Source: UBA7672 sp040398425 (GTDB lineage: Bacteria; Pseudomonadota; Alphaproteobacteria; Caulobacterales; Hyphomonadaceae). From it: a DNA stretch of 64,000 bases. Location: contig JBBATZ010000010.1 of the NCBI GenBank assembly GCA_040398425.1, positions 1-64,000 on the forward strand. Reading direction: 5' to 3'. The translations under genes were made by a program, and so were the position numbers. The notes under the pieces were generated by a model that saw only the letters and a list, made by a program, of their open reading frames with translations, ran no database searches and was not told the origin of the DNA. Below are positions 25,090 to 34,089 of this stretch, one piece after another. How positions within the stretch are numbered: position 1 is the stretch's first letter; every line of letters starts with the position of its first letter.

Positions 25090-25485
25090 ATAGACAGAAA
25101 CACGCCGCCGCTTGGGGTCCAACGCCTCCGGTTACGGCGTGAATTTCTGTTCGTGGCAAACGGTTACAGCGAACGGCGCAAGCTGATCGTCGTCCAGGGC
25201 CGCCGCCGCGATCCCGGCCGGCCCATCGCCGGCGAAGGATTCACCACCACCAAGAAGATCGGCAATTCGGTCGCCCGCAACCGGGCGCGCCGCCGCCTGC
25301 GCGAGGCCGCCCGCATGCTCCTGCCCCATCTCGGGGTCGCCGGAGCCGACTATGTCTTCATCGCCCGTCAGGACACCGCAGAGGCCCCGTGGCCGCGTTT
25401 GCTTGACGATATGGAAATCGCATTGATAAGCCTCCGCCGCCGCCTGCTCCCTGCCGGCGATGGCGCTTCCGCAACCAGGACCTGA
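25090..25485 (+). CDS. rnpA: Ribonuclease P protein component (start unresolved)
   Basis: The conserved RnpA body is clear: RLRLRREFLFVANGYSERRKL, GFTTTKKIGNSVARNRARRRLREAAR (the RNR motif) and DYVFIARQDTAEAPW. RnpA binds RNase P RNA for tRNA 5' maturation. The start is odd: between the rpmH stop and the conserved RREF motif there is no in-frame ATG, GTG or TTG. The first is GTG 25153, which would remove RLRLRREF. I list the frame from an ATA at 25090 as a placeholder; the next upstream canonical start is GTG 24913, seven bases before rpmH, which would enclose rpmH in another frame. It ends five bases before yidC. Confidence 0.85.
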   Translation: MDRNTPPLGVQRLRLRREFLFVANGYSERRKLIVVQGRRRDPGRPIAGEGFTTTKKIGNSVARNRARRRLREAARMLLPHLGVAGADYVFIARQDTAEAPWPRLLDDMEIALISLRRRLLPAGDGASATRT

Positions 25486-25490
25486 TCTCC

Positions 25491-27269
25491 ATGGAACAGC
25501 AAGAGCAGCGCAATCTCCTGCTGGCGCTCGTCCTGTGCTTCGGCCTGTTCATGGTCTACAACATCTTCGTGCTGGAGCCCCAGCAGAGGGCGCGCGAGGC
25601 CGCGACGGCGCAGGCGAAAGAAAACGCCGTCGTCCAGGCCGCCTCCCCCACCCCCACCCTCCGCCAACGCGACGAAGTCGTGACCGCCGAGTTGGGGTCA
25701 GGACAGCGTGTGGCTGTCGCCGCTCCGTCGATCGAAGGTTCGATCTCGCTGCTCGGCGCGCGCATCGATGACGTGTCACTCAAGAATTACTATGAGACGA
25801 TCGGCGACAAGGACGCGAAGAATCCCAAGGGCGAGATCAAGCTTCTCGCGCCAGCCGACACCGCGAGCGCCTTCTACGCCACCGTAGCCTGGACCACGCC
25901 GTCGACCACGACCGACCAGGTCCTGTGGACACAGACCAGCACGGGCCCGCTGACGCCCGAGAATCCGCTGAAGCTCGCCTACACGACGGACCTTGTCCGC
26001 ATCGAGCGCACGATCACCATCGACGCCGACTACATGTTCACCGTCGACGACACCGTCACCAATACCGGCACGACGGCCGTCACGCTCGCTCAGAAATCCC
26101 AGCTGCGTCAGGTGATGACCAACGACCTGATCAACACGCCGCACGCCGAAGTCGGCGCCCACCGCGGCGCGCTCGGCGTCTACGGTACCGACAAGAACCA
26201 GATGGTCAATTATCACGACATGAACCAGGGCAAGGCGGTCTCGAAAAGCGTGACTGGCGGCTGGAACGCCCTGACGACGAAATACTGGATGGCTGCGACG
26301 ATCCCGGAGCAGAAAGAAGAAGTCCAGATGATCGTCGGGACGGAGAAGCTCAACGGTCAGACCACGTTCACAGCCGGCTATGCGCTCACTCCCTATGTTA
26401 TCGAGCCCGGCAAATCGATCACCAAGCAAGCGCGCGTCTTCGCCGGCGCCAAGCGCGTGCCGGTGCTGGACCGCTACGAGAACAAGGAAGGCATCCCCGC
26501 CTTCACCGATGCGGTCGACTGGAGCTTCCTGTTCTTCATCACCAAGCCGTTCTTCTGGCTGCTGATGCTGCTGCAGAGCTGGCTTGGCTTCTTCGGCTTC
26601 GCCATCCTCGCGCTAACTGTCGTGGTGAAGACGCTGTTCTTCCCGCTGCAGTACAACATGTACAAATCCATGTCGAAGATGCGGCTGATCCAGCCCGAGA
26701 TGAAGAGCATCCAGGAACGCTTCGCCGCCGACCCGCAACGCATGCGCTCGGAACAGGCCAAGCTGTTCCAGCGCGAGAAGGTCAACCCCGTCGCCGGCTG
26801 CCTGCCGCTGATCCCGACCATGTTCGTGTTCTGGGCGCTCTTCCACGTGCTGAACGTCACGATCGAGATGCGCCATACGCCGTTCATTGGCTGGATCCGC
26901 GACATGTCCGCGGCTGACCCGACCACGATCTTCAACCTGTTCGGCCTGATCCCTTGGGATCCGCGCTCGGTTCCGCTGATCGGCGGCATGCTGGGCATCG
27001 GCTTCTGGCCGATCCTGTACGGCCTCACCATGGTGGGACTGCAAAGCCTCTCGGCCCCGCCGACTGATCCGATGCAGCGCCAGATCATGCGCTGGATCCC
27101 GCTCGTCTTCCTGTTCCTGTTCGCCGGCTTCGCCTCGGGCCTCGTGATCTACTATGTATGGTCGAACCTGATCTCGATCGCGCAGCAGTACATCATCATG
27201 CGCCGCACCGGCGTCGAGACCGAACTCGACAAGTGGCTGGCCAAGCGGCTGAAGAAAACGCCGGCGTAA
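25491..27269 (+). CDS. yidC: Membrane protein insertase YidC
   Basis: This encodes 592 residues. It has an N-terminal helix (RNLLLALVLCFGLFMVYNIFVL), a large periplasmic beta-sandwich domain (about 60-340), then the conserved five-helix insertase core with KTLFFPLQYNMYKSM, the coiled cytoplasmic loop (IQPEMKSIQERFAADPQRMR) and NPVAGCLPLIPTMFVFWALFHVL. It inserts and folds inner-membrane proteins with or without Sec. It follows rnpA immediately; the usual intervening yidD is absent. Confidence 0.96.
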   Translation: MEQQEQRNLLLALVLCFGLFMVYNIFVLEPQQRAREAATAQAKENAVVQAASPTPTLRQRDEVVTAELGSGQRVAVAAPSIEGSISLLGARIDDVSLKNYYETIGDKDAKNPKGEIKLLAPADTASAFYATVAWTTPSTTTDQVLWTQTSTGPLTPENPLKLAYTTDLVRIERTITIDADYMFTVDDTVTNTGTTAVTLAQKSQLRQVMTNDLINTPHAEVGAHRGALGVYGTDKNQMVNYHDMNQGKAVSKSVTGGWNALTTKYWMAATIPEQKEEVQMIVGTEKLNGQTTFTAGYALTPYVIEPGKSITKQARVFAGAKRVPVLDRYENKEGIPAFTDAVDWSFLFFITKPFFWLLMLLQSWLGFFGFAILALTVVVKTLFFPLQYNMYKSMSKMRLIQPEMKSIQERFAADPQRMRSEQAKLFQREKVNPVAGCLPLIPTMFVFWALFHVLNVTIEMRHTPFIGWIRDMSAADPTTIFNLFGLIPWDPRSVPLIGGMLGIGFWPILYGLTMVGLQSLSAPPTDPMQRQIMRWIPLVFLFLFAGFASGLVIYYVWSNLISIAQQYIIMRRTGVETELDKWLAKRLKKTPA

Positions 27270-27298
27270 CAACTGGCAACCGGTAGCTCGCCGGAGCG

Positions 27299-27342
27299 CT
27301 CATCCTGAGGAGAGCCCGCAGGGCTCGTCTCGAAGGACGAGG
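27299..27342. repeat. REP-like imperfect palindrome upstream of engB
   Basis: CTCATCCTGAGGAGAGCCC, a GCA loop and GGGCTCGTCTCGAAGGACGAG form a long imperfect hairpin. The TCATCCTGAGGA...TCTCGAAGGACGA type of palindrome is, as I recall, a common dispersed intergenic repeat in alphaproteobacteria. I saw no second copy in this window. Confidence 0.6.
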
Positions 27343-27362
27343 GCATACCCACGGACTTGGCC

Positions 27363-27995
27363 ATGACCGACTTCACCGAAGACCAGATCGAAGCCGCGCG
27401 GAAATTCTTCGGCCGCCCCGTCACGTTCGTGATGGGCGCCGTCGCGCTCGAGGGTATGCCGCCCGGTGATCGCCCCGAGATCGCTTTCGCCGGTCGCTCC
27501 AATGTCGGCAAGTCGAGCCTGATCAATGCGCTCTGCAATCGCAAGAATCTCGCACGCGCCTCGAACACGCCGGGCCGTACGCAGGAGATCAACTTCTTCG
27601 ATCTCGCCGAGGGCAAGTTCTATCTCGTCGACCTGCCTGGCTATGGCTTCGCCGAGGCCCCCCGCAAGAACGTCGATGTGTGGGGCCGCCTCAACCTCGA
27701 CTATCTGCGCAGCCGCTCGAAGCTCCGCCGCGTCTTCATGCTGATCGATGCGCGTCGCGGCGTCGGCGAAATCGACCTCAGCGTCATGAAGCAGCTCGAT
27801 ACCGCAGCGGCCCAGTATCAGGTCGTGCTGACCAAGCTCGACAAGATCAAGAAGTCGGAAGTGCCCGACCTGATCGCCGCCACCACCGAAGCGCTGAAGA
27901 AACAGCCGGCCGCCTACCCCGACGTTCTCGCCACTTCGAGCGAGAAGGGCGTCGGCATCCCGGAGCTGCGCGCAACCATCTGCGCTCTGGCCTGA
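27363..27995 (+). CDS. engB: Ribosome biogenesis GTP-binding protein YihA/YsxC (EngB)
   Basis: This encodes 210 residues from ATG 27363 (a TTG two codons upstream is also open). The GTPase motifs are GRSNVGKSS (residues 44-52), the switch region NTPGRTQ, DLPGYGFA and TKLDK. EngB helps late 50S assembly. Its position after yidC is conserved in alphaproteobacteria. A REP-like repeat fills the short gap before it. Confidence 0.95.
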   Translation: MTDFTEDQIEAARKFFGRPVTFVMGAVALEGMPPGDRPEIAFAGRSNVGKSSLINALCNRKNLARASNTPGRTQEINFFDLAEGKFYLVDLPGYGFAEAPRKNVDVWGRLNLDYLRSRSKLRRVFMLIDARRGVGEIDLSVMKQLDTAAAQYQVVLTKLDKIKKSEVPDLIAATTEALKKQPAAYPDVLATSSEKGVGIPELRATICALA

Positions 27996-28255
27996 CGCGG
28001 CGTCCCGCCCGCTTGGCGAACGGTGAAGGACGGGAACGTCGATCGAACCGTGAGGAGGCTGCCTGACTGAACTTGCTGCCAGGGTCATGGCAGTTAGGCG
28101 TTTTTCGCCGCGGCAAGCTCATTACCTGACGCTGCCGGATTTGATATTCCTCGCCCATCCTCTGGACACTGGCTACAGCGGGGCCCACATGCCAGACACC
28201 GCCACAAGAGCGGCCGGCTCGATAGCCATAACAAAACCGCGGGGACCTCCTCTCC

Positions 28256-29206
28256 ATGCAACCCGTCCTTTCCATTCGCGGTCTCAGCAAGTCCTACAAG
28301 GGTGGCCTGCAGGCGCTGAAGACCGTCGATCTCGATATCCAGCGTGGTGAGATATTCGCCCTGCTCGGCCCCAATGGCGCGGGCAAGACGACGCTGATCA
28401 ACGCCGTTTGCGGCATCGTCACGCCGACGACGGGTCACATCACGGCCGCTGGCTACGACACGCGCAAGGACTATCGCGCAGCGCGCTCGCTCATCGGGCT
28501 GGTGCCGCAGGAAATGCACATCGACATTTTCGAGACCGTCTGGGCAGTCACCTCCTATTCGCGCGGGCTGTTCGGCCTGCCGGCCAACCCGGCCTATATC
28601 GAACAGATCCTGAAGGACCTGTCCCTCTGGGAAAAGAAGAACGAGAAGCTGCAGGCGCTCTCCGGCGGCATGAAACGCCGCGTGCTGATCGCGAAAGCGC
28701 TCGCGCACGAACCGGAAATCCTCTTCCTCGATGAACCGACCGCAGGCGTCGATGTCGAACTCCGCCGCGACATGTGGGCGCTCGTCCGCAAGATGCGCGA
28801 CCGCGGCGTCACCATCATCCTCACCACGCACTACATCGAGGAAGCCGAGGAGATGGCCGACCGCGTCGGCGTCATCACGAAGGGCGAACTCATCCTCGTC
28901 GAGGAAAAGAAGACGCTGATGAAGAAGCTCGGCAAGAAGCAGGTGAATTTCGAGCTTGTCGAGCCGCTCGCAGCCCTGCCCGACACACTCAAGGAGTGGG
29001 ACCTCGCGCTCGCCGACAAGGGCCACCGACTCGAATACACGTTCGACACGACGGCCGACCGCACAGGCGTCGCCTCCCTGATCCGCCGCATGAGCGAGCT
29101 GGGCATCCTGTTCAAAGATCTCGAGACGAAGCAGTCCTCGCTCGAAGACATTTTCGTCAGCCTGGTGCATGCGCCGAAGCCCGCATCAGCAGACGTCAGG
29201 AGCTGA
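28256..29206 (+). CDS. ABC transporter ATP-binding protein (YadG-like)
   Basis: This encodes 316 residues. It shows Walker A GPNGAGKTT, the Q-loop LVPQEMHID, signature LSGGMKRRV, Walker B ILFLDEPTAGVD and the switch His in TTHYIEEAEEM. A C-terminal extension of about 90 residues follows, typical of ABC-2 exporter ATPases. The permease begins four bases after its stop. The substrate of YadGH-type exporters is not established. A 260-base gap precedes it, with no gene visible. Confidence 0.92.
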   Translation: MQPVLSIRGLSKSYKGGLQALKTVDLDIQRGEIFALLGPNGAGKTTLINAVCGIVTPTTGHITAAGYDTRKDYRAARSLIGLVPQEMHIDIFETVWAVTSYSRGLFGLPANPAYIEQILKDLSLWEKKNEKLQALSGGMKRRVLIAKALAHEPEILFLDEPTAGVDVELRRDMWALVRKMRDRGVTIILTTHYIEEAEEMADRVGVITKGELILVEEKKTLMKKLGKKQVNFELVEPLAALPDTLKEWDLALADKGHRLEYTFDTTADRTGVASLIRRMSELGILFKDLETKQSSLEDIFVSLVHAPKPASADVRS

Positions 29207-29210
29207 CCCC

Positions 29211-30041
29211 ATGGCCGACGCAGCAACCAGCCAACCCACGGCCGCTCACGCTCCGATCGTCCGCAACGTGCCGGCCTTCAACGGCCACAGCGTCTGGGCG
29301 ATGTACCGTTTTCAAATGGTGCGCTTCTTCCGCACCATCGGCGAAAGCCTCGCAACACCCGTGATCACAACCGCGCTCTATTTCGTGGTCTTTGGCTCCG
29401 CCATCGGCAACCGCATGGGCATGATCATCCCGGGGATCGAGTATGGCTCCTTCCTGGTGCCGGGCCTCATCATGCTGTCGATCTTCACCAACTCGATCTT
29501 CAACGCGAGCTTCGGCATCTACTTTCCGAAATTCACCGGCACGATCTACGAGTTGTTGTCGGCTCCTGTGTCCTCGCTGGAGATCGTCATCGCCTTCGTC
29601 GGCGCAGCCGCGACCAAGTCCGTGATCCTGGGACTCGTAATTCTGGCCACGGCCTATCTTTTCGTACCCGTCACCATCCTGCATCCGCTCGAGATGGTGC
29701 TTTTCCTTATCCTTGTATCCTTCGCCTTCAGCCTGTTCGGCTTCATCATCGGAATCTGGGCGCAGAGCTTCGAGCAGCTGAACTTCATCCCGATGCTGAT
29801 CGTGACGCCGCTGACCTTCCTCGGCGGCGCATTCTACACGGTCGACATGCTGCCCGAAGCCTGGCGCGGCATTGCCCAGCTGAACCCGGTCGTGCACCTG
29901 ATCTCGGGCTATCGCTGGACGTTCTTCGGTCTCCAGAGCGACAATGTCGGCCTCAGCCTCGGCGTCACGGCGGCCTTCATCCTGATCCTGCTCGGCGTCG
30001 TCGGCTGGATGTTCAAGACGGGCTACCGGCTCAAGAACTGA
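29211..30041 (+). CDS. ABC-2 type transporter permease (YadH-like)
   Basis: This encodes 276 residues from ATG 29211. A cytosolic N-terminus precedes six predicted membrane helices, with ABC-2 landmarks such as FLVPGLIMLSIFTNSIFNAS, TGTIYELLSAPVSSLEIV and TPLTFLGGAFYTVDMLPE. Together with the preceding ATPase it forms a homodimeric-type exporter. A hairpin straddling the next gene's ribosome site begins nine bases downstream. Confidence 0.92.
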   Translation: MADAATSQPTAAHAPIVRNVPAFNGHSVWAMYRFQMVRFFRTIGESLATPVITTALYFVVFGSAIGNRMGMIIPGIEYGSFLVPGLIMLSIFTNSIFNASFGIYFPKFTGTIYELLSAPVSSLEIVIAFVGAAATKSVILGLVILATAYLFVPVTILHPLEMVLFLILVSFAFSLFGFIIGIWAQSFEQLNFIPMLIVTPLTFLGGAFYTVDMLPEAWRGIAQLNPVVHLISGYRWTFFGLQSDNVGLSLGVTAAFILILLGVVGWMFKTGYRLKN

Positions 30042-30049
30042 TGCGCTAA

Positions 30050-30077
30050 GGATGGCCCTCCTTTTGGGAGGCCGTCC
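30050..30077 (+). promoter_or_regulatory. Hairpin sequestering the ribosome binding site of the next gene
   Basis: GGATGGCCCTCC (30050-30061) can pair with GGGAGGCCGTCC (30066-30077), with a bulged C and a wobble, closing on TTTT. The 3' arm contains GGGAGG, the ribosome site for the ATG at 30078. The structure could act as a translational switch or, read from upstream, as an attenuator of the ABC operon. Confidence 0.5.
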
Positions 30078-31994
30078 ATGCTCCGCAAGCTGACACTCGT
30101 CGCAAGCGCTGCCGCGCTCGTCGCCATCTCGGCTATCGCGCTCGCACAGCAGCCACCCGTCGTCACGCCCCCGGCCGTCACACCAATGGCGCCGGAGATG
30201 AACCCGACCTACAGCTACGTCCGCCCCGAGGCTGATTACATCCGCAAGGAAGTCATGATCCCGATGCGCGATGGCGTGAAACTGTTCACAGTCATCGCGA
30301 TGAAGAAGGGCACAGCGAACGGCCCGATCCTGCTCACCCGCACCGTCTACAACGCGGGCAAGGCGACGGCCCGCATGGGCAGCCAGCGCCTCGTCGACAT
30401 CCTGCCGGTGATGGACGCCGAGTTCGTCAATGACGGTTACATTCGCGTCTATCAGGACGCGCGCGGCCGCAACAAATCCGAAGGCGAGTTCGTGATGAAC
30501 CGCCCGATCATCGGCGTTCTCAACAAGACCAGTGTAGACGAATCGACGGACGCCTACGACACGATCGACTGGCTGGTGAAGAATGTGCCGGAGTCGAACG
30601 GCAAGGTCGGCATCACGGGCTCGTCCTATCTCGGCTTCACGTCGCTTGTCGCCACAATCAACCCGCACCCGGCGCTGAAAGCCTCGGTGCCGCAGAGCCC
30701 GATGGTTGATGGCTGGATGGGCGATGACTGGTTCCACAACGGCGCCTTCCGCCAGCCGAACTTCGACTACGCCACCAGCATGACCTTCGACGCCGGCGAC
30801 AATGACGATGTCGCCTCCGGCACGGGTGATGACTATGCGACCTTCCTCGCCGCCGGTTCGGCTGGCGACTACGCGAAGAAGTACGGCCTTGAAAGCTTCC
30901 CCTTCGTGCAGAAGCTCTTCCAGAACCCGGCCTACACGACCTTCTGGTCGGAGCAGGCCGTAGACAAATGGTTCAAGGACAAGCCGCTGACCGTTCCAAC
31001 CATGCTGGTCGTCGGTCAGTGGGACCAGGAAGACAGCTATGGCGCGCCCGCTGTCTACAAGGCCCTGGAACCGAAGGACACGAACAACGACAAGCTCTCG
31101 CTGGTGATCGGCCCATGGCGCCATTCCGGCGTGAACTACATGCAGACGGAACTGGGGCCGTACAAACTGCCCGGCGACATCGCGCTCGATTTCCGCAAGC
31201 GCTACATGAAGCCTTTCCTCGATCATTATCTCAAAGGCGGTCCCGATCCGAAGATCGCTTCAGCGGTCACCTACGCGACCGGCATCAACACGTGGAACGA
31301 GTCGAAGACCTGGCCGGTCGGCGCGGCGACGCCGCTCTACCTGCAGGCCGACGGATCGCTCGACTGGACCAAACCGTCTGCAAAGGATGCGCAAGACGAC
31401 TTCGTCTCAGATCCCGCAAAGCCCGTGCCCTTCACGCCGCGCCCCGTCCACATGCGTGACGCCGACGCCTGGCGCACATGGCTGATCCGCGACCAGCGTT
31501 TCGTCTCCGGCCGTCCCGACGTGCTGGAATACACGACCGCCGCCCTCACCTCGGACGTCCACATCATGGGCGCCCCGCAGGTTGATCTTTTTGCTGCCAC
31601 CTCAGGCACAGACTCGGATTGGGTCGTGAAACTGATCGACTTGTACCCGGACGAAGATACCTACCACCCCGAGACCGCCGGCATGCAGATGGGCGTCGCC
31701 TTCGAGATCTTCCGCGGCCGCTATGTGAAGGACTTCGCCAAACCCCAGGCCCTCAAGCCCGGCAAGGCGGAGAACTACAAGTTTGGCCTTCCCAATGTCG
31801 ACCACGTCTTCCTGAAGGGCCACCGCATCATGGTGCAGGTGCAATCCACCCTCTTCCCCCTCTACGACCGCAACCCGCAGACCTACGTCCCCAACATCTT
31901 CTTCGCGAAGCCGGGGGACTACAAAAAGGCCACGCAGAGCATCTACCGCTCCGCCGCCCAACCCAGCGCGGTGTTGCTGCCGGTGGTGAAATAG
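30078..31994 (+). CDS. Secreted alpha-amino-acid ester hydrolase-like protein (CocE/NonD, S15 fold)
   Basis: This encodes 638 residues. A signal peptide (about 1-24, ALAQ) leads to an S15-type alpha/beta-hydrolase. The nucleophile motif is GSSYLG (Ser183), with Asp316 in GQWDQED and His349 in GPWRHSG completing the triad. The stretch VDGWMGDDWFHNGAFRQ matches alpha-amino-acid ester hydrolases, which bind the substrate's amino group through an acidic cluster and can hydrolyse or make beta-lactam amides. A C-terminal jelly-roll domain follows. The natural substrate is unknown. It lies with the ABC exporter between engB and argB. Confidence 0.88.
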   Translation: MLRKLTLVASAAALVAISAIALAQQPPVVTPPAVTPMAPEMNPTYSYVRPEADYIRKEVMIPMRDGVKLFTVIAMKKGTANGPILLTRTVYNAGKATARMGSQRLVDILPVMDAEFVNDGYIRVYQDARGRNKSEGEFVMNRPIIGVLNKTSVDESTDAYDTIDWLVKNVPESNGKVGITGSSYLGFTSLVATINPHPALKASVPQSPMVDGWMGDDWFHNGAFRQPNFDYATSMTFDAGDNDDVASGTGDDYATFLAAGSAGDYAKKYGLESFPFVQKLFQNPAYTTFWSEQAVDKWFKDKPLTVPTMLVVGQWDQEDSYGAPAVYKALEPKDTNNDKLSLVIGPWRHSGVNYMQTELGPYKLPGDIALDFRKRYMKPFLDHYLKGGPDPKIASAVTYATGINTWNESKTWPVGAATPLYLQADGSLDWTKPSAKDAQDDFVSDPAKPVPFTPRPVHMRDADAWRTWLIRDQRFVSGRPDVLEYTTAALTSDVHIMGAPQVDLFAATSGTDSDWVVKLIDLYPDEDTYHPETAGMQMGVAFEIFRGRYVKDFAKPQALKPGKAENYKFGLPNVDHVFLKGHRIMVQVQSTLFPLYDRNPQTYVPNIFFAKPGDYKKATQSIYRSAAQPSAVLLPVVK

Positions 31995-32048
31995 GGTCGC
32001 GGCGGATGCCCCTTCATCCCGCCGCCAAAACCCGCTAGACCGCGCGGC

Positions 32049-33035
32049 ATGAACAAGATCCCGGCCTCGATGCTCGACCCCAACGCGGACGCATTCGCCA
32101 CCGCGCGCCTGCTGTCCGAGGCGCTGCCCTACATCCAGCGCTACGACAGACAGACGATCGTCATCAAATACGGCGGCCACGCCATGGAGAATGGCGACCT
32201 AGCGGACGCCTTCGCCCGCGACGTCGTCCTGCTCAAGCTGCTGGGCATCAACCCCGTCATCGTCCACGGCGGCGGGCCGCAGATCGGCCGCATGCTCGAA
32301 AAGCTCGGCATCGCCTCCACCTTCGAGGACGGCCTGCGCGTCACTGACGCCGCCTCGATGGAGATCGTCGAGATGGTGCTCGCCGGCGGCATCAACAAAT
32401 CCATCGTTCGCGCCATCAACGCGGCCGGCAACCAGGCTTTCCAGATCGACGGGGCAGACCCGGATCGCGTGACAAAGGTGAAAGCGGTCGGCCTCTCCGG
32501 CATCGACGCCAACCTGATCTCCGCGACAAAGATCACCCGCACCAAGCGCGACCCGGATTCGAATATCGAGCGCGTGGTCGATCTCGGCTTCGTCGGCGAA
32601 CCTGACAAGGTAGACATTTCGGTACTGGAAGCATTGGCCGCCCAGGCCGATGACGACTTCATTCCGGTCGTGGCGCCTGTCGGCATCGGGCCGGATGGCA
32701 AGAGTTTCAACATCAATGCAGACACCGCCGCCGGGGCCATTGCCGGCGCGCTGAAGGCCGAACGCGTGCTTTTCCTCACCGATATCGCCGGCGTGCTCGA
32801 TAAATCAGGCAAACTGATCGAGAAACTGTCTGTCGACGAGGCGCGCGAACTCATCGCAGATGGAACTGCAAAAGGGGGGATGATTCCCAAGCTTGAAACC
32901 GCCATGCAGGCGGTGGAAAAGGGAGTCGGTGCCGCCGTAATTCTGGACGGGCGGCAACGCCATGCCCTTCTGATGGAGCTGTTCACCGAACATGGCGCGG
33001 GTACGCTCGTTCACAATGGAAAACCGCGCGGCTAG
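32049..33035 (+). CDS. argB: Acetylglutamate kinase
   Basis: This encodes 328 residues of the amino-acid kinase fold: IVIKYGGHAM, VIVHGGGPQIG, NINADTAAGAIAGAL, FLTDIAGVLDKSG and TAKGGMIPKLETAMQAVEKGV. It phosphorylates N-acetyl-L-glutamate, the second step of arginine synthesis. An N-terminal extension of about 30 residues is usual in arginine-inhibited, hexameric forms. Its last 20 bases overlap the DUF1036 gene. Association with the yidC-engB cluster is conserved in this class. Confidence 0.95.
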   Translation: MNKIPASMLDPNADAFATARLLSEALPYIQRYDRQTIVIKYGGHAMENGDLADAFARDVVLLKLLGINPVIVHGGGPQIGRMLEKLGIASTFEDGLRVTDAASMEIVEMVLAGGINKSIVRAINAAGNQAFQIDGADPDRVTKVKAVGLSGIDANLISATKITRTKRDPDSNIERVVDLGFVGEPDKVDISVLEALAAQADDDFIPVVAPVGIGPDGKSFNINADTAAGAIAGALKAERVLFLTDIAGVLDKSGKLIEKLSVDEARELIADGTAKGGMIPKLETAMQAVEKGVGAAVILDGRQRHALLMELFTEHGAGTLVHNGKPRG

Positions 33036-34056
33036 CTGGCTGATAAGGCTGGCTTGCCTCTTCGGCCTCGCCGCCGCACTGATCGTTCCGTCCTCGGCAC
33101 AAGGCGGCGACAGCGGCTGGCGGCTGTGCAACAGCACCAGCTATGTCATCGAAGCCGCCACCGGCCGCCCCGATGGCGAGGACGTCATCGTCGAAGGCTG
33201 GACACGCATCCGCCCCGGCCAGTGCGAGATCGCGCTCCCGGCCCCGTTGAAGGCCGGCATCTATTTCGTGTACGCCCGCACCTCCAAGGCCCATCGCGGC
33301 GGCGAGCGTGACTGGAGCGGCGCCACCCCGCTCTGCATCGACACCAACGGATCCTTCGCGGTCGAGAACCCCTCCTCCTGCCAGTCCATGGGCCTCGAAC
33401 AGCGCAACTTCGCTGCTGTCCGCCTCGAGGGCCGCGGCGGCTCGATGTCGTTCAAGGAAACCGATCTCTACGACAAGGCTAACCAGTCGCCGCAAAACGC
33501 CGGCATCCAACGCCTGCTCAACGACGCCGGCATTTTCCAGGACGTGGTCGATGGCTATCTCGGCCGCGAAAGCCGCGCCGCCATCAACGCCTTCCTCGCA
33601 GAGCGCAAACTGCCGCTCACCACGACGCAGGCAGAACTGATCGACGTGCTCGAAGACGTCGCCAACCGCCGCGCCCGCCAGGTCGGCATGGAGCTGTGCA
33701 ACCGCACCGGCGCCCGCATCCTCGCCGCCGTTGCACGGAGCCGTCCTGATGGTCTTGAATCGCGTGGCTGGTGGATGATCGATGCCAACATGTGCGTCCG
33801 CGCTGTCGACGAAAGCCTCATCACCGCGCCGCATTACGTCTTCGCCGAGATGGCCACCGACGCAGGCGTCCGCCGCCTCAAGAATGCCGCGACCATCTTC
33901 TGCACCTCGCGCGCCCAGTTCGCCATCGTCGGCAACCAGAACTGCGACGGCCGCCGCTACCGCCCCGAAAAATTCGTCGAGACCTCCCCGCCCGAGGAAG
34001 GCAAGCTCGTCTACGAATTCTTCGATACGGCGTTCGGGCCAGCACAGCTGGACTAG
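33016..34056 (+). CDS. Secreted DUF1036 protein with two DUF1036-like units around a peptidoglycan-binding-like segment
   Basis: This encodes 346 residues from ATG 33016. A signal peptide (LACLFGLAAALIVPSSAQG) is followed by a DUF1036 unit (WRLCNSTSYVIEAATG...WTRIRPGQCE...FVYARTS). Next is a short helical segment resembling PG_binding_1 (IQRLLNDAGI...VDGYLGRESRAAINAFLAER), then a second related unit (MELCNRTGARILAAVARS...GWWMIDANMCVRAVDE...YVFAEM). The repeated LCN...C pattern suggests internal duplication. The role is unknown; periplasmic location and the middle segment point to the cell wall. Confidence 0.8.
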   Translation: MENRAASWLIRLACLFGLAAALIVPSSAQGGDSGWRLCNSTSYVIEAATGRPDGEDVIVEGWTRIRPGQCEIALPAPLKAGIYFVYARTSKAHRGGERDWSGATPLCIDTNGSFAVENPSSCQSMGLEQRNFAAVRLEGRGGSMSFKETDLYDKANQSPQNAGIQRLLNDAGIFQDVVDGYLGRESRAAINAFLAERKLPLTTTQAELIDVLEDVANRRARQVGMELCNRTGARILAAVARSRPDGLESRGWWMIDANMCVRAVDESLITAPHYVFAEMATDAGVRRLKNAATIFCTSRAQFAIVGNQNCDGRRYRPEKFVETSPPEEGKLVYEFFDTAFGPAQLD

Positions 34057-34089
34057 CGCGACATCGCCAGGGCGCTCGCCCCGCCTACC

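Noticed and set aside
29196..31226. 676-codon open frame on the minus strand across the permease and hydrolase genes
   Set aside because: It runs antisense through two clearly real genes with a composition typical of reversed codons.
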